This document shows, in pieces, positions 1 to 15,122 of a DNA stretch of 64,000 nt. The stretch is taken from the NCBI GenBank assembly GCA_001600455.1, contig BCKC01000002.1, positions 4,602,171 through 4,666,170 on the forward strand, read 5' to 3'. Source of the DNA: Endocalyx cinctus. Its lineage: Eukaryota > Ascomycota > Sordariomycetes > Amphisphaeriales > Apiosporaceae. The number at the start of each line of letters is the position of its first letter. Position 1 is the stretch's first letter. The notes under the pieces are model-generated. The model saw only the letters and a program-made list of their open reading frames with translations. It searched no databases and was not told the DNA's origin. Made by a program: the position numbers and the translations under genes.

Positions 1-11
1 GACCCGGTTCT

Positions 12-2313
12 ATGATAGCACCTCCCTCGTTTTCCGCCGCGTCTTCGTCTGGGTCTTCCACCATGGCCGACACACGGCAGGCACCTATGCTGACTACCGC
101 ATTACAAAATTCGCATAGAAATAACATCTTATCAGCACGATCCCCCAAGTCTATAATGAGCTCGGCTGTTACCGAGCTTCCCAAGCCAGTCGCCACCGGA
201 AGTGGAGTGTCTTGTTCCATAATATTGTCGGAACCGAATATCTTTTTAACCGGATTTGACCACGATGGACATTCGCGACAGGGATCTGGCAATTCTACGT
301 CTCTCCTACGAGGTACACTGCAGTTAAATGTTACCAAGAACGTGAAGTTAAAGTCGGTCACTCTAAAATTACATGGCAAAGCGAGGACGGAATGGCCCGA
401 GGGAATCCCGCCCTTGAAGGTGGAGCAGTCGGAGGAAACTTCGTTGAGAACGCAGGTTTTGACTTTCTTCCACGCTATGCATGAAAGCTGGGAGACCGAA
501 TACGGTAACCAATGTTCCTTTACTTTACGAAATAACCAGGATGGTCAGGGTAGCCCAGCCGAATCGACGGTTACCTCGACGAGAAACAACAGATTGGCAG
601 CTCCCTCGTCTCGCGAGCACAAGCGGCTGTCTTTGCAATCTGTACCCTCCCGTAGTTATGGCAAGGGTGACTTCCCCACTGCCAGTGTGAGTGCCGTCCC
701 AGCACCAAAGACGTATAAAGTGTTCTACCCAGGATTGTACGAATACTCATTTGAGTTGCCTATTGACCACCACCAACTGGAGACCACGAAGTTGCAGTTT
801 GGATCGGTAAAATGGGAGCTCGAGACAATCGTCGAGCGTGCTGGCGCTTTTAAGCCGAATCTTCACGGGACTAAGGAAGTTCGCATTGTACGAGTTCCGG
901 ACCAACTCTCGCTGGAGATGACGGAGCCAATCTCGATCAGTAGGCGATGGGAGGATCAACTTCACTATGATATCGTAATATCCGGGAAGTCGTTTCCTCT
1001 TGGGACTAAGATTCCTATTGCTTTCAAGCTTACGCCGTTGGCGAAGGTACAAGTTCACAAGGTGAAAATCTTCGTTTCGGAAAATATTGAGTACTGGACC
1101 AATGACAGGAGGGTCACTCGAAAAGATCCCGGCCGCAAGATCTTGTTATTGGAAAAGGTAGCGGGGAAACCCCTTGACCCTCGTTACGAGGCATCCGACG
1201 TGAGGGTTTTGAGTGGAGGCGAGCTCTCGCCCGAGGAAAGGCGCGACGCGAGAGCAATGGCAGAAAAGCGTAGAAGCATGGAGGCCTCGCGCACCGGTGT
1301 TCCGCCTAAGCCGCTACCTGAATCTGCGGATAACTTGTTAGGCGACTTGGACCTGGGATTGGAGTCGTTCTGGGGATCAACTGAAATGGAAATGAATGTC
1401 CAACTTCCAACCTGCGAGCAAATCGCGAAGGATAAAGCCGTACGCTTACATCCGGACTGCAGCTGGAAGAACATCAACGTTTACCATTGGATCAAGGTAT
1501 GTTCACAGATCATGATACGGTTTTTAAAATTTTGAAGAATGTCCTGCTAACGAAACGAATTAGATCGTCATGCGCATTTCGCGTCTCGACCCCGATGATC
1601 CATCTGGCAAGCGTAGAAGACATTTCGAGATCAGCATCGACTCTCCATTCACAATTCTGGACTGTCGCGCTACCCAAGCCAACATCGCGCTACCCCAGTA
1701 CTCCGGCGCCGAGGTACCCATGTACCGGCAACACACGAAATGCGGTTGCGCCGACTCCGAAATCCTCGCTACCAACCCCAGTCCCTCGTCAAGTACGGGT
1801 ACCATCCCTTCTGTAGAGCCGACTCCCGGTAGTGTCAACCGAGTCGACTCACTGGGCCTCGCAGTGCCGCAAGTTGCCCATGTACAAACACATTCGGGTC
1901 CCGGCACTCAGGCTGTTCAGAGGCAATCCGTCGCGCCGGCACAACCCCGGCCCATGCATCTCATGCGGTACCCCAGTTTCAATCCCCCAGCCTTCGACGA
2001 CGATGACCCACCTCCTCCTATGCCCACACCTCCCCCAGAGTACGACGTGGTGGTTGGTACTCCCAGCGTGGACGGGTTGGCCGATTACTTCGCACGACTC
2101 GCCGATTACGACGACCTCGATTCGGACAATAGCGACGAGGACCTAGCCCCAGACACGCCAAACCGACTTATGGAGCGCAGCGGTCGCGTTAATGTCCCGA
2201 ACCCACGCACACCCGGCGGGCGCAACGTCCCCAGCCGTAGCCTCGAGCTTCAGCGACCCGCCGCACCTATGTCGCTTGACATGGCAGGAGCTCTCCAACA
2301 GAGACGTCGCTAG
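12..2313 (+). CDS. Arrestin-domain trafficking adaptor (ART / CreD-Rod1 type)
   Basis: Spliced model 12-1496 and 1564-2313 (intron 1497-1563, GTATGT donor, GCTAAC branch-like motif, TTAG acceptor) gives 744 residues. The region around residues 65-330 has the beta-sandwich pattern of an arrestin N domain (SCSIILSEPNIFLTGFD, LRGTLQLNVTK), followed by an arrestin C domain (WEDQLHYDIVISGKSFPLGTKIPI). The C-terminal tail is Pro-rich and acidic and holds PPEY near residues 652-655, the PY motif by which alpha-arrestins recruit Rsp5/HulA-type ubiquitin ligases to plasma-membrane transporters. Family knowledge suggests a role in nutrient-regulated endocytosis or carbon repression, as for Aspergillus CreD; this is inference. 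The frame stays open to the window edge, so the true start may lie upstream; an alternative ATG at 63 has a better context (ACCATGGCC). Confidence 0.87.
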
Positions 2314-5496
<3,183 letters not shown>

Positions 5497-7420
5497 ATGA
5501 CAGTACCTTCTCTCGTGGATAGCTTGTGAGTAGGAACATAGCGCGCGAGAATGAAGAGTTAGTTGGTTAAAACGCCTAGTTCATATGTATATATGTATAA
5601 TCGATCTAAGCTATAAGATCCTTGAGTAAATATTTACTTTCAGCCATAACCCCTAGCATTTGGAGACGGGCTTGAAATGAGACTGGTCCTCGTGATAAAT
5701 TATCACTTCATATCTGACGAACTACTCAGGAAATCTTACTTCTTCAGTGCTGGCCTCGGTGCGATCTGACTATTCTGTATCCTGTAAACGAATCATCCGT
5801 ACCATCTCATGGTTTACCTTGTACTCCGGTGTTATATCCGAAGCTGTATCGCCTTCAGGAGGCCTTAACTGGAGGCATTAGTTACATTTGACTCGTTTAC
5901 TTTACTAATGCGTATTCTGTCCAGGGCCCCTGATTTTGTTTTCCAACCGGAAAAAAAGGGTTAGACTGCCTTGCCAAGTAGAGTTTCGGTCTCTGTTGGC
6001 TCTCCCTGCTTGGTAATTGTTGTCCACCCTAGAGCCCTATTGGAGGTTGAGAGGCTGCGGCAGCGGCGCTTTTTCTTTATCATATCCCGAGTGCCGTAGG
6101 AAGCCGCTTCATGCTGGTAAACGTTGAAAGTTATTTAATGTATATCTACGGACTCCAATTGGTTCAGAATCTACCTAGAATCTAGTCTATCGAGAATGAG
6201 GAAAAAGGGGGAGGTGATACAATAGAACATCAAAGTATGATGTACTGAATATACAGTTACTTAATCCGAATATGAAACATTTAATTAAAGAATGATACTC
6301 AATATCATTTGATTCATCATAGTATATTCCTAAGGCAAATTTGAGGGTCCAAACACTGTACTGCAGTTGACGCAATGGACATAGTATGTAACCAGCCCGA
6401 AACAAAAGTCATCATATATGTATTACCCCTATTTCACCCCCTTAAAAATCGATCTACCTCTTGGTGGTTAGTCCACGTACAGTTCAGGCACTGACTATGC
6501 TTATTCATACCGCTTCCTCGCTTTAGGAGTGTGGGTAATTATTTCGAGTTAACTAACATAGTCGCAGAGTTCTTATTATGATACATAGGGGTGTTTTCCA
6601 GTCATTAATAATATTTCTCACTACGTAGTTACCTACCTCTCATTTAAATATTAGATCACGAATCTTTAATGGTAATTTGCATATTCATTGTTCAGGACCT
6701 AATTGATAGTTTTGAATAGCTCCATCCTTGAAATGACAAGACTCCAGCCGGTATTCCCCGACTACGAAAATTATCTTACTCCTCTTTACATTTCGCACGT
6801 AGCTGCAATCGGACATCCGAAGTGAGCGATACGGCGTATACGTAGCAAAATGATTATCTCAAGCAGAGTGCTGATCAATATCTAAGCGATGCAGTGTTTT
6901 CGATATTATATGAATGTATTAATTGAAATGAACTGAACAGAACTATTTGAATACAGATAAACATTCAAAAATGTGTCATAATTACCTATCCGATGAGGTA
7001 GTTTCTTCCCGACGACACCATCTTGTGATTTCTTCAATGCAAGTGCATGTTTGTACCACCTCATTGCGCCATTCGGCTCAACAAATTCTGGTCAATTCTC
7101 AACAACTATTCGTTAATCCCTACAGAAACTGAGACTGCAGCAATGTGATATTCAAGTTTCGTGCGTCCAAATGACGTCGAGCTAGAAAGAGGGGGTTCAA
7201 CCTCCTCGAATACGATGCGACAAGCCTCTAGCTCAACCCGCACAGCAGACTCCAGGTATATATATAAGGGTCGTTTTTTCTTCAGAAATAATCAGGTAGC
7301 TTTTCTACTAGGTGCCAAAATATATTTTTATCACCGCTCTATGCTTTTAGAGCACACTCAAGTTACAAATAGTTTAGTACAACATCCTGTGAAGAACTGT
7401 ATATCTTCCCTAGGATCATA
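5497..7420. other. AT-rich intergenic spacer, xylanase to P450
   Basis: About 1.9 kb of AT-rich sequence with frequent stops in all frames. The open frames here are short and lack recognisable motifs. No RNA gene, terminal inverted repeat or transposase fragment was recognised. A TATATATAAGG stretch at 7258-7268, about 155 nt before the P450 start codon, is TATA-like and may belong to that gene's promoter. Confidence 0.55.
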
Positions 7421-9592
7421 ATGGACAGACTCGTGAAGTACCTCATCTTGGCCTCAGTGCTTTTCATTGGGGTGCGGATTCTCCTTCTTATTCTGAGGGC
7501 ACCGAAGGTTCCTTTACCTCCAGGACCTAAGGGTCTACCTCTAGTAGGAAATGTCATGGATCTTCCTCCTCCTGGATCGCATGAGTATAAGCATTGGTTA
7601 AAGCACAAAGATCTCTACGGTCTGTACTAGACTCGTTATTGCGTCATGATAAAAATTCTTTGCAGTAATTATTGCCTGATATATTAACGATGATTTTGAT
7701 GATAGGACCCATCAGTTCCGTTACGACGCTGGGGACAACTATGGTCTTCCTACATTCTAGAGAGCTAGCCTACGATCTCTTGGAGAAGAAGTCGTCGATA
7801 TACTCATCGCGACCGAGGTATATCTTTGGTGGCGATATGTGAGTAAAAAAAAAAAACTACGTGACTTGCGTCCTTCGTCATATTCTAATAATTATGTTCG
7901 CATTTATACTGAACAATATCCAGGGTCGGCTGGACTAATGCTCTTGTCCTCAAGTCATACAATAAAATCTTCCGTACCTACAGAAAGCATATACATACCA
8001 TGATCGGCGCCCAATCAGCTGCCCTACCGTACATTCCTCTGCAGGAAAAAGAGGTCAACAAGTTCCTATTTCGTCTCTTGCAAAAACCAGAGGGGTTACA
8101 GGATCATATAAGAACGTATGTTAGAGATCGGTATGCGCCTACATCGCTGTACTAAAGCTGACGAACGAGCGGGATTTTCTGAATACGGCAGCGGGGCGAA
8201 CGCAATGATTCTCAGAATGATATACGGATACAAGTTGGACCCTCATAGATCAGATCCGTTGATCCAGATCGCCGATTCAGCGATGGAAATCTTCTCGATC
8301 TCACTAGTTCCGGGGGCCTGGCTCGTGGACATCATCCCAGCTTGTATGCCACCAATAAAGCTCGAAGAGGTCATTTTGGATATTTTTCACTAATTAAAGT
8401 CTTAAAACAGTGCAATATATTCCTGAGTGGATGCCTGGAGCTGGGTTCAAAAAGACAGCTAAAGAATGGCGAGCCGTCATTATGGACTTTGCGGGGAAGC
8501 CATACCAATTCACGAAGAGGCAAATGGCTAAAGGTAAATACGAAAAGTCTTACATCGCCAATTTCGGATCAAACTTGAAACCAGAGGAGGAGCATATTGT
8601 GAAGTGGACTGCTGTGAGTATTTCAATGTCGCCGTCCAGTTCCTTTTTCCCCCTAAATCATGAGATGTGACCCTCTATGACCACCTGATCCCTTGTAAGA
8701 AAATGTAGTCCCCTAAGCATCCATTTGGAGCCTTCATCCCGTTTTGAAAGATAAATAATTGACCAGAATTCTTACAGCTGAACTTATATGCTGGTGGTGC
8801 GGACACTGTATGGCTCATCTCTCCTCCTAGCCAAAGCGAGGAACCTGTGCGATTGACTTAAGAAAACAGACTGTGAACACGCTAGAGTCCTTCTTTCTAG
8901 CGATGACGATACATCCTGAAGTCCAACAAAAAGCTCGAGAGGAAATAGACCGAGTTATCGGCTCGGGTCGGCTCCCCACCTTTGACGACCGGAATTCCCT
9001 CCCGTATATCAACGCCGTGGTATTGGAAGCTTGGCGATGGCACACAGTACTCCCTCTGTCCATGCCCCACGTTGCCGATGCCGATAATGTGGTTAACGGA
9101 TATTTGATTCCGAAGGGGGCAATACTCATGCCTAATCTATGGTAAGAATTTTATTCAACTCTTCCCTGATTTGACGTTGGGTAATTAATAATTAAAATTA
9201 GGTGGTTTGCCCATGATCCGGACGCCTATCCCAATCCCTCCGCCTTTGACCCCTCCCGTTTCCTAGGCGCCAACCCTTGCCCGGATCCGCAGGACTACGT
9301 TTTCGGGCACGGACGCCGGGTCTGCCCCGGACGGTACTTCGCCAACATCTCGGTGTGGCTCACCATAGCGCAGTCCCTGGCGGTTTTTGAAATCGGCAAA
9401 GGTTTGGACGAGAATGGTCGCGAGATGGAGCCCGAGATGGCCGAAACTCCCGGCATGATCAGTCGCCCGGGACCGTTCAAGGCGACGGTTAAGCCGAGAA
9501 GTCCCCAGCACGAGGCCTTGATACAGAAAGCCGACGCGTCGCATCCCCCGGAGAAGAGCGATGCTGCCGAGCTTGAAAATATCGTCGTTTAG
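7421..9592 (+). CDS. Cytochrome P450 monooxygenase, eight exons
   Basis: Spliced by hand from 7421-7619, 7706-7838, 7924-8115, 8192-8343, 8411-8613, 8778-8807, 8870-9141 and 9202-9592, giving 523 residues with no internal stop. An N-terminal membrane anchor (residues about 6-27) is followed by the proline hinge PLPPGPKGLPLVGN. The I-helix oxygen-binding motif reads AGGADTT, the ExxR pair is Glu356/Arg359 (EAWR), and the heme loop FGHGRRVCPG supplies the axial Cys435. Overall order and motifs resemble fungal P450s of the OrdA/CYP64 neighbourhood, but a family number cannot be assigned by eye. It would be an ER-bound oxidase of a small hydrophobic compound. No polyketide, peptide or terpene synthase lies beside it, so it does not look clustered. 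Exon 6 is only 30 nt, and every phase across the introns agrees. Confidence 0.92.
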
Positions 9593-9964
9593 GAGTAGGG
9601 GGTTTCGTAGATGGGTTGAGCCTATTACTTCATGGTACGAGATTAATGTTAACTTCAAATTAGAAGAAAGGATGCACCTCAGGTTCACAACTTTCGCCGC
9701 ATGGGTGGGAGTCGGTATATTAATAGAGAATTTAATATATGTAGTTAACTCGAAGGAGTTCAACGAAATAGTACTCTGCTTTTATGAACAAAAGGACAGA
9801 AACCCGACAAAGATAATTACACCACGAACTCGATCAACACTTAGAGAAGATCAATATATCGCTTTGTTATACGTAATTAGTCAACACCTGGTATAGCCCA
9901 TATGTACCCCCAAACGCTCTACCTACAATATATTAGAGGGGGGAAATAATTAGCCTGGCGAAGA

Positions 9965-10000
<36 letters not shown>

Positions 10001-10142
10001 AGAGAAGAACAGAAAAATAAAACAGGTAAATGAAAGTGGCTAGTTGTGGGAAACGAGCAGACGAAAATGAGCTTCCTATAATATCCCGTATCCCTTACTT
10101 CTTATTAATCCACACCTTGGACTTCCAGCTCATCTCTCATCG
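9593..10142. other. Intergenic spacer between convergent genes
   Basis: Shared downstream region of the P450 (plus strand) and the CxxC-module gene (minus strand). No gene is supported. It contains the T16-A21 tract listed separately. Confidence 0.6.
9965..10001. repeat. T16-A21 tract, potential hairpin
   Basis: Sixteen T run directly into twenty-one A, a perfect inverted repeat without a spacer. It lies between the 3' ends of two convergent genes, where it could act in termination or simply be slippage-prone DNA. Confidence 0.9.
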
Positions 10143-11773
10143 CTAAGGAAAACTCAACTTCTCAGGCTGTTTCTCACTTGAAGGTGCAGCTTCGTACGCT
10201 CTTAATACTGCTTGCTTGAGATCGGTTTTCATAGTTTCTTTGAAATTTGGCGGTGTAGTATCCACGAATGTTCCCTCGGCCCACGAATTTCTAGTCTTTC
10301 TACATCGGAAACAAGTGATTGTTCGATAACCTTGATCCTTTTGACTTATCGTCCTGAAGCTCGATTCAGGCATCAGCAGGTCGCAGCTGTCGCATATACC
10401 ATATCGGTCTTGGAGCTCGCTCATTATCGTTTCGAAGTGTTCTGTACAGAGATGATAACCTAAGCGCCGTTCTAAGAGAATAGTTTTCCAAAATAGGCTA
10501 CTCTTGCCGCAACACTGGCATGGCCGTGCTGAGTTAAACTTTCCTGAAGAACTGTCAGTAATCAGTCTAAACCTGGTATATGATGCGTGAATTGTTAATA
10601 AGCTAAGGATAGGGAGCAACTACCAAACTTATACGGTTCTGGAGCTTTGAGCGGCTTGGTTGCAGGTTTGACATCAAAAGGATTTGAACTCGTGCTCGAA
10701 CCGCCAGCTGCCGAAACTTGTGGAGTCGTTGTATATTGACTAATTGCCGTGGATGATGGACTCATCGTATATTGATCAACTGTCCCGAGTGATGAAGGTG
10801 GATTCATTGTATATTGACTGTCTGCCGTGGATGATGGACTCATTGTATATTGGCCACCTGTCCCGAAGGATGGATTTGTTGTATATTGAATACTTGTCTC
10901 GGATGATGGGTAATAAGATCCATACGTCCTAGGATGACTTTCTTGACCCGTGATACTGGATGCTTGACTATAATCATAGTACGATTCAGCGTTTACTTGT
11001 GACTGCATTGGCTCAGTAGTGTAAGGCTGCGTTCTGCTACTGGATGTGTGCTTATGCCCAAGCTTATGCCCATGCTTATGCCCTGAACTATGACTCTGAC
11101 CGTGACTGAGCTTGTGGCTAGATTTATGACTGGAATCGTGACTCTGGCCATGGCTAGATCTGTGTTTGGAGCCATGGCTCTTGCTCTGATCGTGGCTGGA
11201 TTTGTGACTGGAACCATGGCTCTTGTTCTGACTACGGCTGTGACTAGATCCGTGTTCATGGAGGCTTGGAATCCTTGCGCTTTGTTCAGTACTGCTTGGA
11301 GAGAGACTCGTTTGAGTTCCACGTTCAGATCGACCGTAGTCACGCTCTGTATACAGAATCAGGTTTTCGAAAGGCTGCAATTCGCCGTAATAGCATGTAT
11401 CGCATTTATAAAGGTCTTTTTTGAATGAATTTAATAAGAGATTTCTATGACATGTATTACAGAATTGCTTGAGTTCGCTCTCAGACTGGCCGCTGTCATG
11501 CTGTTCCGATTGAGATAGAGTGGATTCGGCATATTGGGATTCGGTTTCATACTGATCGTAGTTATACTGTTCCGACTGAGACACAGTGGATTCGGCATAT
11601 TGGGGTTCGCTCTCAGACTGACCGTAGCCACCCTCTTCATTCTGAATGGGATAGTCGAAAGGCTCCAGTGAGTCGAAGTAGCATGTATCGCATTTAGTTA
11701 AATCTTGTGTGAATGAAGCTGAGGGGAGTTTATAACAACACGCATCACAGACTTGCATCATATAAGACTCCAT
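10143..11773 (-). CDS. Orphan protein with three CxxC...CxxC modules and His/Ser-rich middle
   Basis: Exons 11773-10635 and 10572-10143 (62-nt intron, GTATAAGT donor) give 522 residues. Module 1 is near the N terminus (VCDACCYKLP ... KCDTCYF; Cys 9, 12, 28, 31). Module 2 (FCNTCHRN ... KCDTCYY) has the same 15-residue spacing between its CxxC pairs, and each ends with a similar EPF/QPF segment. Between them lie copies of a QYAEST.SQSEQ repeat. The centre is a Ser-His-Lys-Gly low-complexity tract, then QYTMSPSST-type repeats. The second exon has CQCC and a third module, CDSC ... CFRC with 23 residues between pairs. The layout suggests several small zinc-binding knuckles; the CxxC...SF...CxxC pattern loosely recalls LIM-like or Stc1-type folds, which is only a guess. 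There is no signal peptide or membrane segment. Function unknown. Confidence 0.72.
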
Positions 11774-12724
11774 AATGATGATGAAAAGGTGTATTGATTA
11801 ATATAAGCCTTTTCTTGGAATGATCAATGGCATTGAGCGTCTCCGAGTAGCTGTGCGGGATCTATCCTCCTTTAAATAGGTGCAATGATACCTCCTCTCT
11901 GCAGTCTACTCATATCATTCGCAGCTATATTTTCCATATCATTCATGAATGAGACTGACTATGATTCATACATCGTCTTCATCTGATGTATATGATATGT
12001 GTACGATTCCACTCTTTCCTTGGTATATTTCCGGTGAATCGAACTGTCGGGTAGACTGTGATTAACGTTAAGGAAGAATAATAATCATTTCATGATTCAT
12101 AAATTTATGTAATGGTACCTGAAACTAAATTTCAAGTCGTCATCTAATGAATCCGAAAACCCTCTCCCCAAAACTCGAGGATTCAGCTAAGGTAACAAGA
12201 AAATAGTTTCGCCTACCAAGTTTCCAATGACAGGACGTTTGCCACCCTCTCTTCATCCCTCATATCCTGGTTATTTTGCATCGAGTCAGGTTAAGCGATA
12301 TTTTATGTTAGCATGCTATGAGTGTATTATATTAGAGCAACATTTATCATATATGTAGAATTAGCTGGTAATGGTATAAATTTTTGGATAGAAAGAAGAG
12401 GCTCGCTCTTTTATACATTTAATCATGAGCCATACTAATATGGCTGAACATGAACCCTATCTCTGCAGTACTCTTTTTCTCTAACACATATGTTTTTACC
12501 ATTCCTCATATCCATCATGTATCTGTCCCCAGTAACTTTCAGTTTAAGTTCGTTTCACATTATTCGTGCTTTCAGCCATGCATTCCGTGTCAATGAATCA
12601 CAGGCATCTGCCATCGGTCTCTTTTCACCACACCAAGTACTTAGCGCCGCTGCATCTCCGGCAACTTATTTTTATATATCTGCAGCGCAATTCCCGTTCT
12701 ATCTATCTTCTCGATCACTCTTCG
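11774..12724. other. AT-rich intergenic spacer
   Basis: Upstream region of the CxxC-module gene on the minus strand. The open frames at 12490-12877 on the plus strand have no domain-like content and overlap the antisense of the relic at 12725-13432. No RNA gene seen. Confidence 0.5.
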
Positions 12725-13432
12725 TTACTCCTTCACGTAATTCATGAAGGCACGCAGACCTTGAAGGCAGCAGAGATAAACTCTCTGGAGGGAGAACTGC
12801 GAAAGTTCCTTTTCGGCGAAATTGAAAAATCTAGCCTTCAGGTCCTCTCCGCTACAATATCTCTCAATAAACAATAATGACAGCTCAGAGACCGTACCGG
12901 ACATAAGATTGCCCATAAGCGACTCGGAGTTGCCCAACGATTCACCACCATCTATCACGGAGAAACTTTTCCTCTTCTCCTTCTCCTTCTCCTTCTCCTT
13001 CTCCTTCTCCTTCTCCTTCTCCTTCTCCTTCTCCTTCTCCTTCTCCTCTGAAGCAGTGTTCAATCGAGACGCGGCATCGACAAGGCTGCACATTTCTATA
13101 TTGAAGGGGGGGTCGAAACTTGCCTCGACGCCGGAAAACTTCTTCGCTGCGAAATGACGCCACACGGCTAGGGGCGACGAGTTTGTTGGGAAACCGTTCA
13201 GAGACACAAAGCTTTCCGAGGAGATTTTCGGCCTTCCGCACGATAGCGTTGACGAATCCGCAGATGTCCCAATCAGTTTGGATCAGCTTGGCGCTGCGAC
13301 AACACTGGAGCGTCTTGAAACACGAGGGTATGTCTGAGAAAATCAAGAAGGGTCGCTTCATCGATTGAAGAATGGTTGAGTTCCGCAACTTCGAGGGATT
13401 CGCCGTATAATCGATAAGGATCTTATAATTCT
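12725..13432 (-). pseudogene. Probable decayed protein-coding gene carrying a hexamer expansion
   Basis: Two minus-strand frames look coding in succession. From about 13430 to 13300 one frame reads ...YRLYGESLEVAELNHSSID... and meets a stop near 13284. A second frame then runs open from about 13290 to 12725 (...CGRPKISSESFVSLNGF...), through an (EK)n stretch, and ends ...CCLQGLRAFMNYVKE. The switch looks like a single frameshift. The (EK)n tract comes from twelve TTCTCC hexamers, which are open in all frames and so extend overlapping frames artificially. No family was recognised. Alternatives are a short unrecognised intron or an intact gene with a different start. Confidence that real coding sequence once existed here is moderate. 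Confidence 0.35.
12975..13046. repeat. Hexanucleotide microsatellite (TTCTCC)12
   Basis: Twelve perfect tandem copies of TTCTCC, 72 nt. On the minus strand it reads as alternating Glu-Lys in one frame and Gly-Glu in another. Because the unit is a multiple of three, copy-number change would not shift the frame. Confidence 0.95.
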
Positions 13433-13653
13433 ATGCCACGGTTAGTGAAAGGGGAGGAGTCGCCACCAAAGCACCACACGAGCGGTTAAGATAGGAAGGG
13501 TGTGACTTCGTTTAAGCATAAATTTTCGTCTTATACGGGCGCCTTAGGCGTGGCGACTTGAGAGAGGCTAGGCCAGTCCCACAGGATACCCTGTAGCTAC
13601 ACTCGACTCCCTTCGCGTCAGCAACACAAGTATCTCGAGATTAGGCGGGAGGG

Positions 13654-14418
13654 TCAAAAAGAAAAAAGAATAGCGGCATGTTGCAAGGATTTTGGGACGT
13701 TATCGTAGGTGACATTCTTTAGCATCATGGCGTAGTACTCTCTCCACTCCAGACCTGCTTCTCTCAAGGAGATTTCAGCATTGGGCGCGCGATGGTGGTG
13801 GTCTGCCCAAATCCAACGGCTATCGTCGGTCATGCGTGCACGTTTAATGTAACATGACACAACAGGCTCAGTGGAAGCCACATAAGTCACATCACCAGCC
13901 TTAAGCTAGGGAATATGGTAATTACGGTATGTGGGTAGTTGGCGTGTGTCCCAGTCGTACTGCCTGACTACCCCTCGTTTTTCGCCATCTCTTTCCAGTA
14001 CTGGAAACTGTATGGTTTTTACCCAAGAAATAGGAAGATTTTGCCTACAGTGTAGCCGTAAGCTGTCGCCAGGCTCGAACGGGATCGAGAAGTAAAATGC
14101 TTTCCGCGATCCAAGTCGGTACCCAGTTAACCGGTGCCCGACATATCTGAGGATGGAAGAATAGACTCCCTGATAACTAGCCCTCCTTTGTCCGCGTTGA
14201 CGATATCACCCACCACCAACCCCGCGAACTCCTTAATTGAGATTCTATCCTTTAGTTTGGCCTCGCCATTGATTCCAGCTGAACGGGATGGCCTTGATTT
14301 CAATATAGCGCTAAGTAGGGAACATATCGCAGCTCGCCGCGCTGTTAGTGTGAAATTTGGCGTCGATGACCCCCGATAGGATGTTAACGACGCTCGCGCT
14401 GAACGGCATAGGCTCTAG
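13654..14418 (-). pseudogene. Decayed minus-strand coding relic of unknown family
   Basis: From about 14418 to 14141 one minus frame is open and protein-like (...LKDRISIKEFAGLVVGDIVN..., ...ADKGGLVIRESILPSSDMSG). It ends in TAA beside the start of another frame at about 14150, which reads RYVGHRLTGYRLGSRKAFYF and continues with normal composition to 13654 (...AGLEWREYYAMMLKNVTY...), broken by one in-frame TAG near 13905. The pieces together suggest roughly 240 codons with one frameshift and one nonsense change. I do not recognise the family. It may be one gene with the 12725-13432 relic, but the DNA between them shows no coding frame. Confidence 0.33.
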
Positions 14419-15122
14419 TCGTAACGTCTCGAAATGTGGGCGTGTCGCATCGCCTCTCTATTTATTGACTAATCACATAATATATCAACACTCTTTCTCT
14501 AACACGTTCTTGATAGTATTATTTCCCATGTCAGACCCAGGGACTCAATGAGTGTTCTAGAAACTCGCAGAGAGCGTAAGTGCCTAAATAGTTAAAAGTC
14601 GCTAGTAGCGTTGGATCGTTGTGATAAAATCGAACGTGCTATAGAGAGGGGTATCTAGCCGCCCTCGCCATTTGGTGGGTGGTATATTAAAACTTGATGA
14701 GAAATAGTAAGAAGAGATTAAAAATAGAAATTCATATTTATCGCTTGATTATTGAGAAGAATTAAATATGAAGTTAAGCATTAATTATTTTTCTAGAAAG
14801 GAAAAAAATTATATGATTTTAGGTTATGTTTAATGCAACCATTTTCTGTTGAAGTTCGTCACAAGGCACCAGAGTCACTCGGCCAATTGGATTGGCATCA
14901 TCAATATTGAGCAAGCATTTTCAATGAAGGATTTTTATTTTACTTGCAGCCATTCAATTTGAAATAGCGACTGCTCTGTTATGTGAAAGCTAGACTTAAT
15001 TATCAAGTCCACCGTCTCGAACTGTGAATGTGTGTAGCCAGGTTAATAAGAAAGATGGATAGGGTAGAGAACACCTCTCCCAAATACATGTCTTTCTTTT
15101 CATGTACGTCCTTTTGGCCAGA
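14419..15122. other. AT-rich spacer
   Basis: Downstream of the RNA ligase gene. Apart from short open frames there is nothing recognisable. The stretch 14690-14830 is especially A/T-rich. Confidence 0.5.

Noticed and set aside
7421..9592. P450 considered broken because of in-frame stops
   Set aside because: All stops fall inside introns with GT..AG ends, and the spliced frame is complete.
7421..11773. P450 plus neighbours as a secondary-metabolite cluster
   Set aside because: No synthase, transporter or pathway regulator adjoins the P450; the next gene is an orphan CxxC protein.
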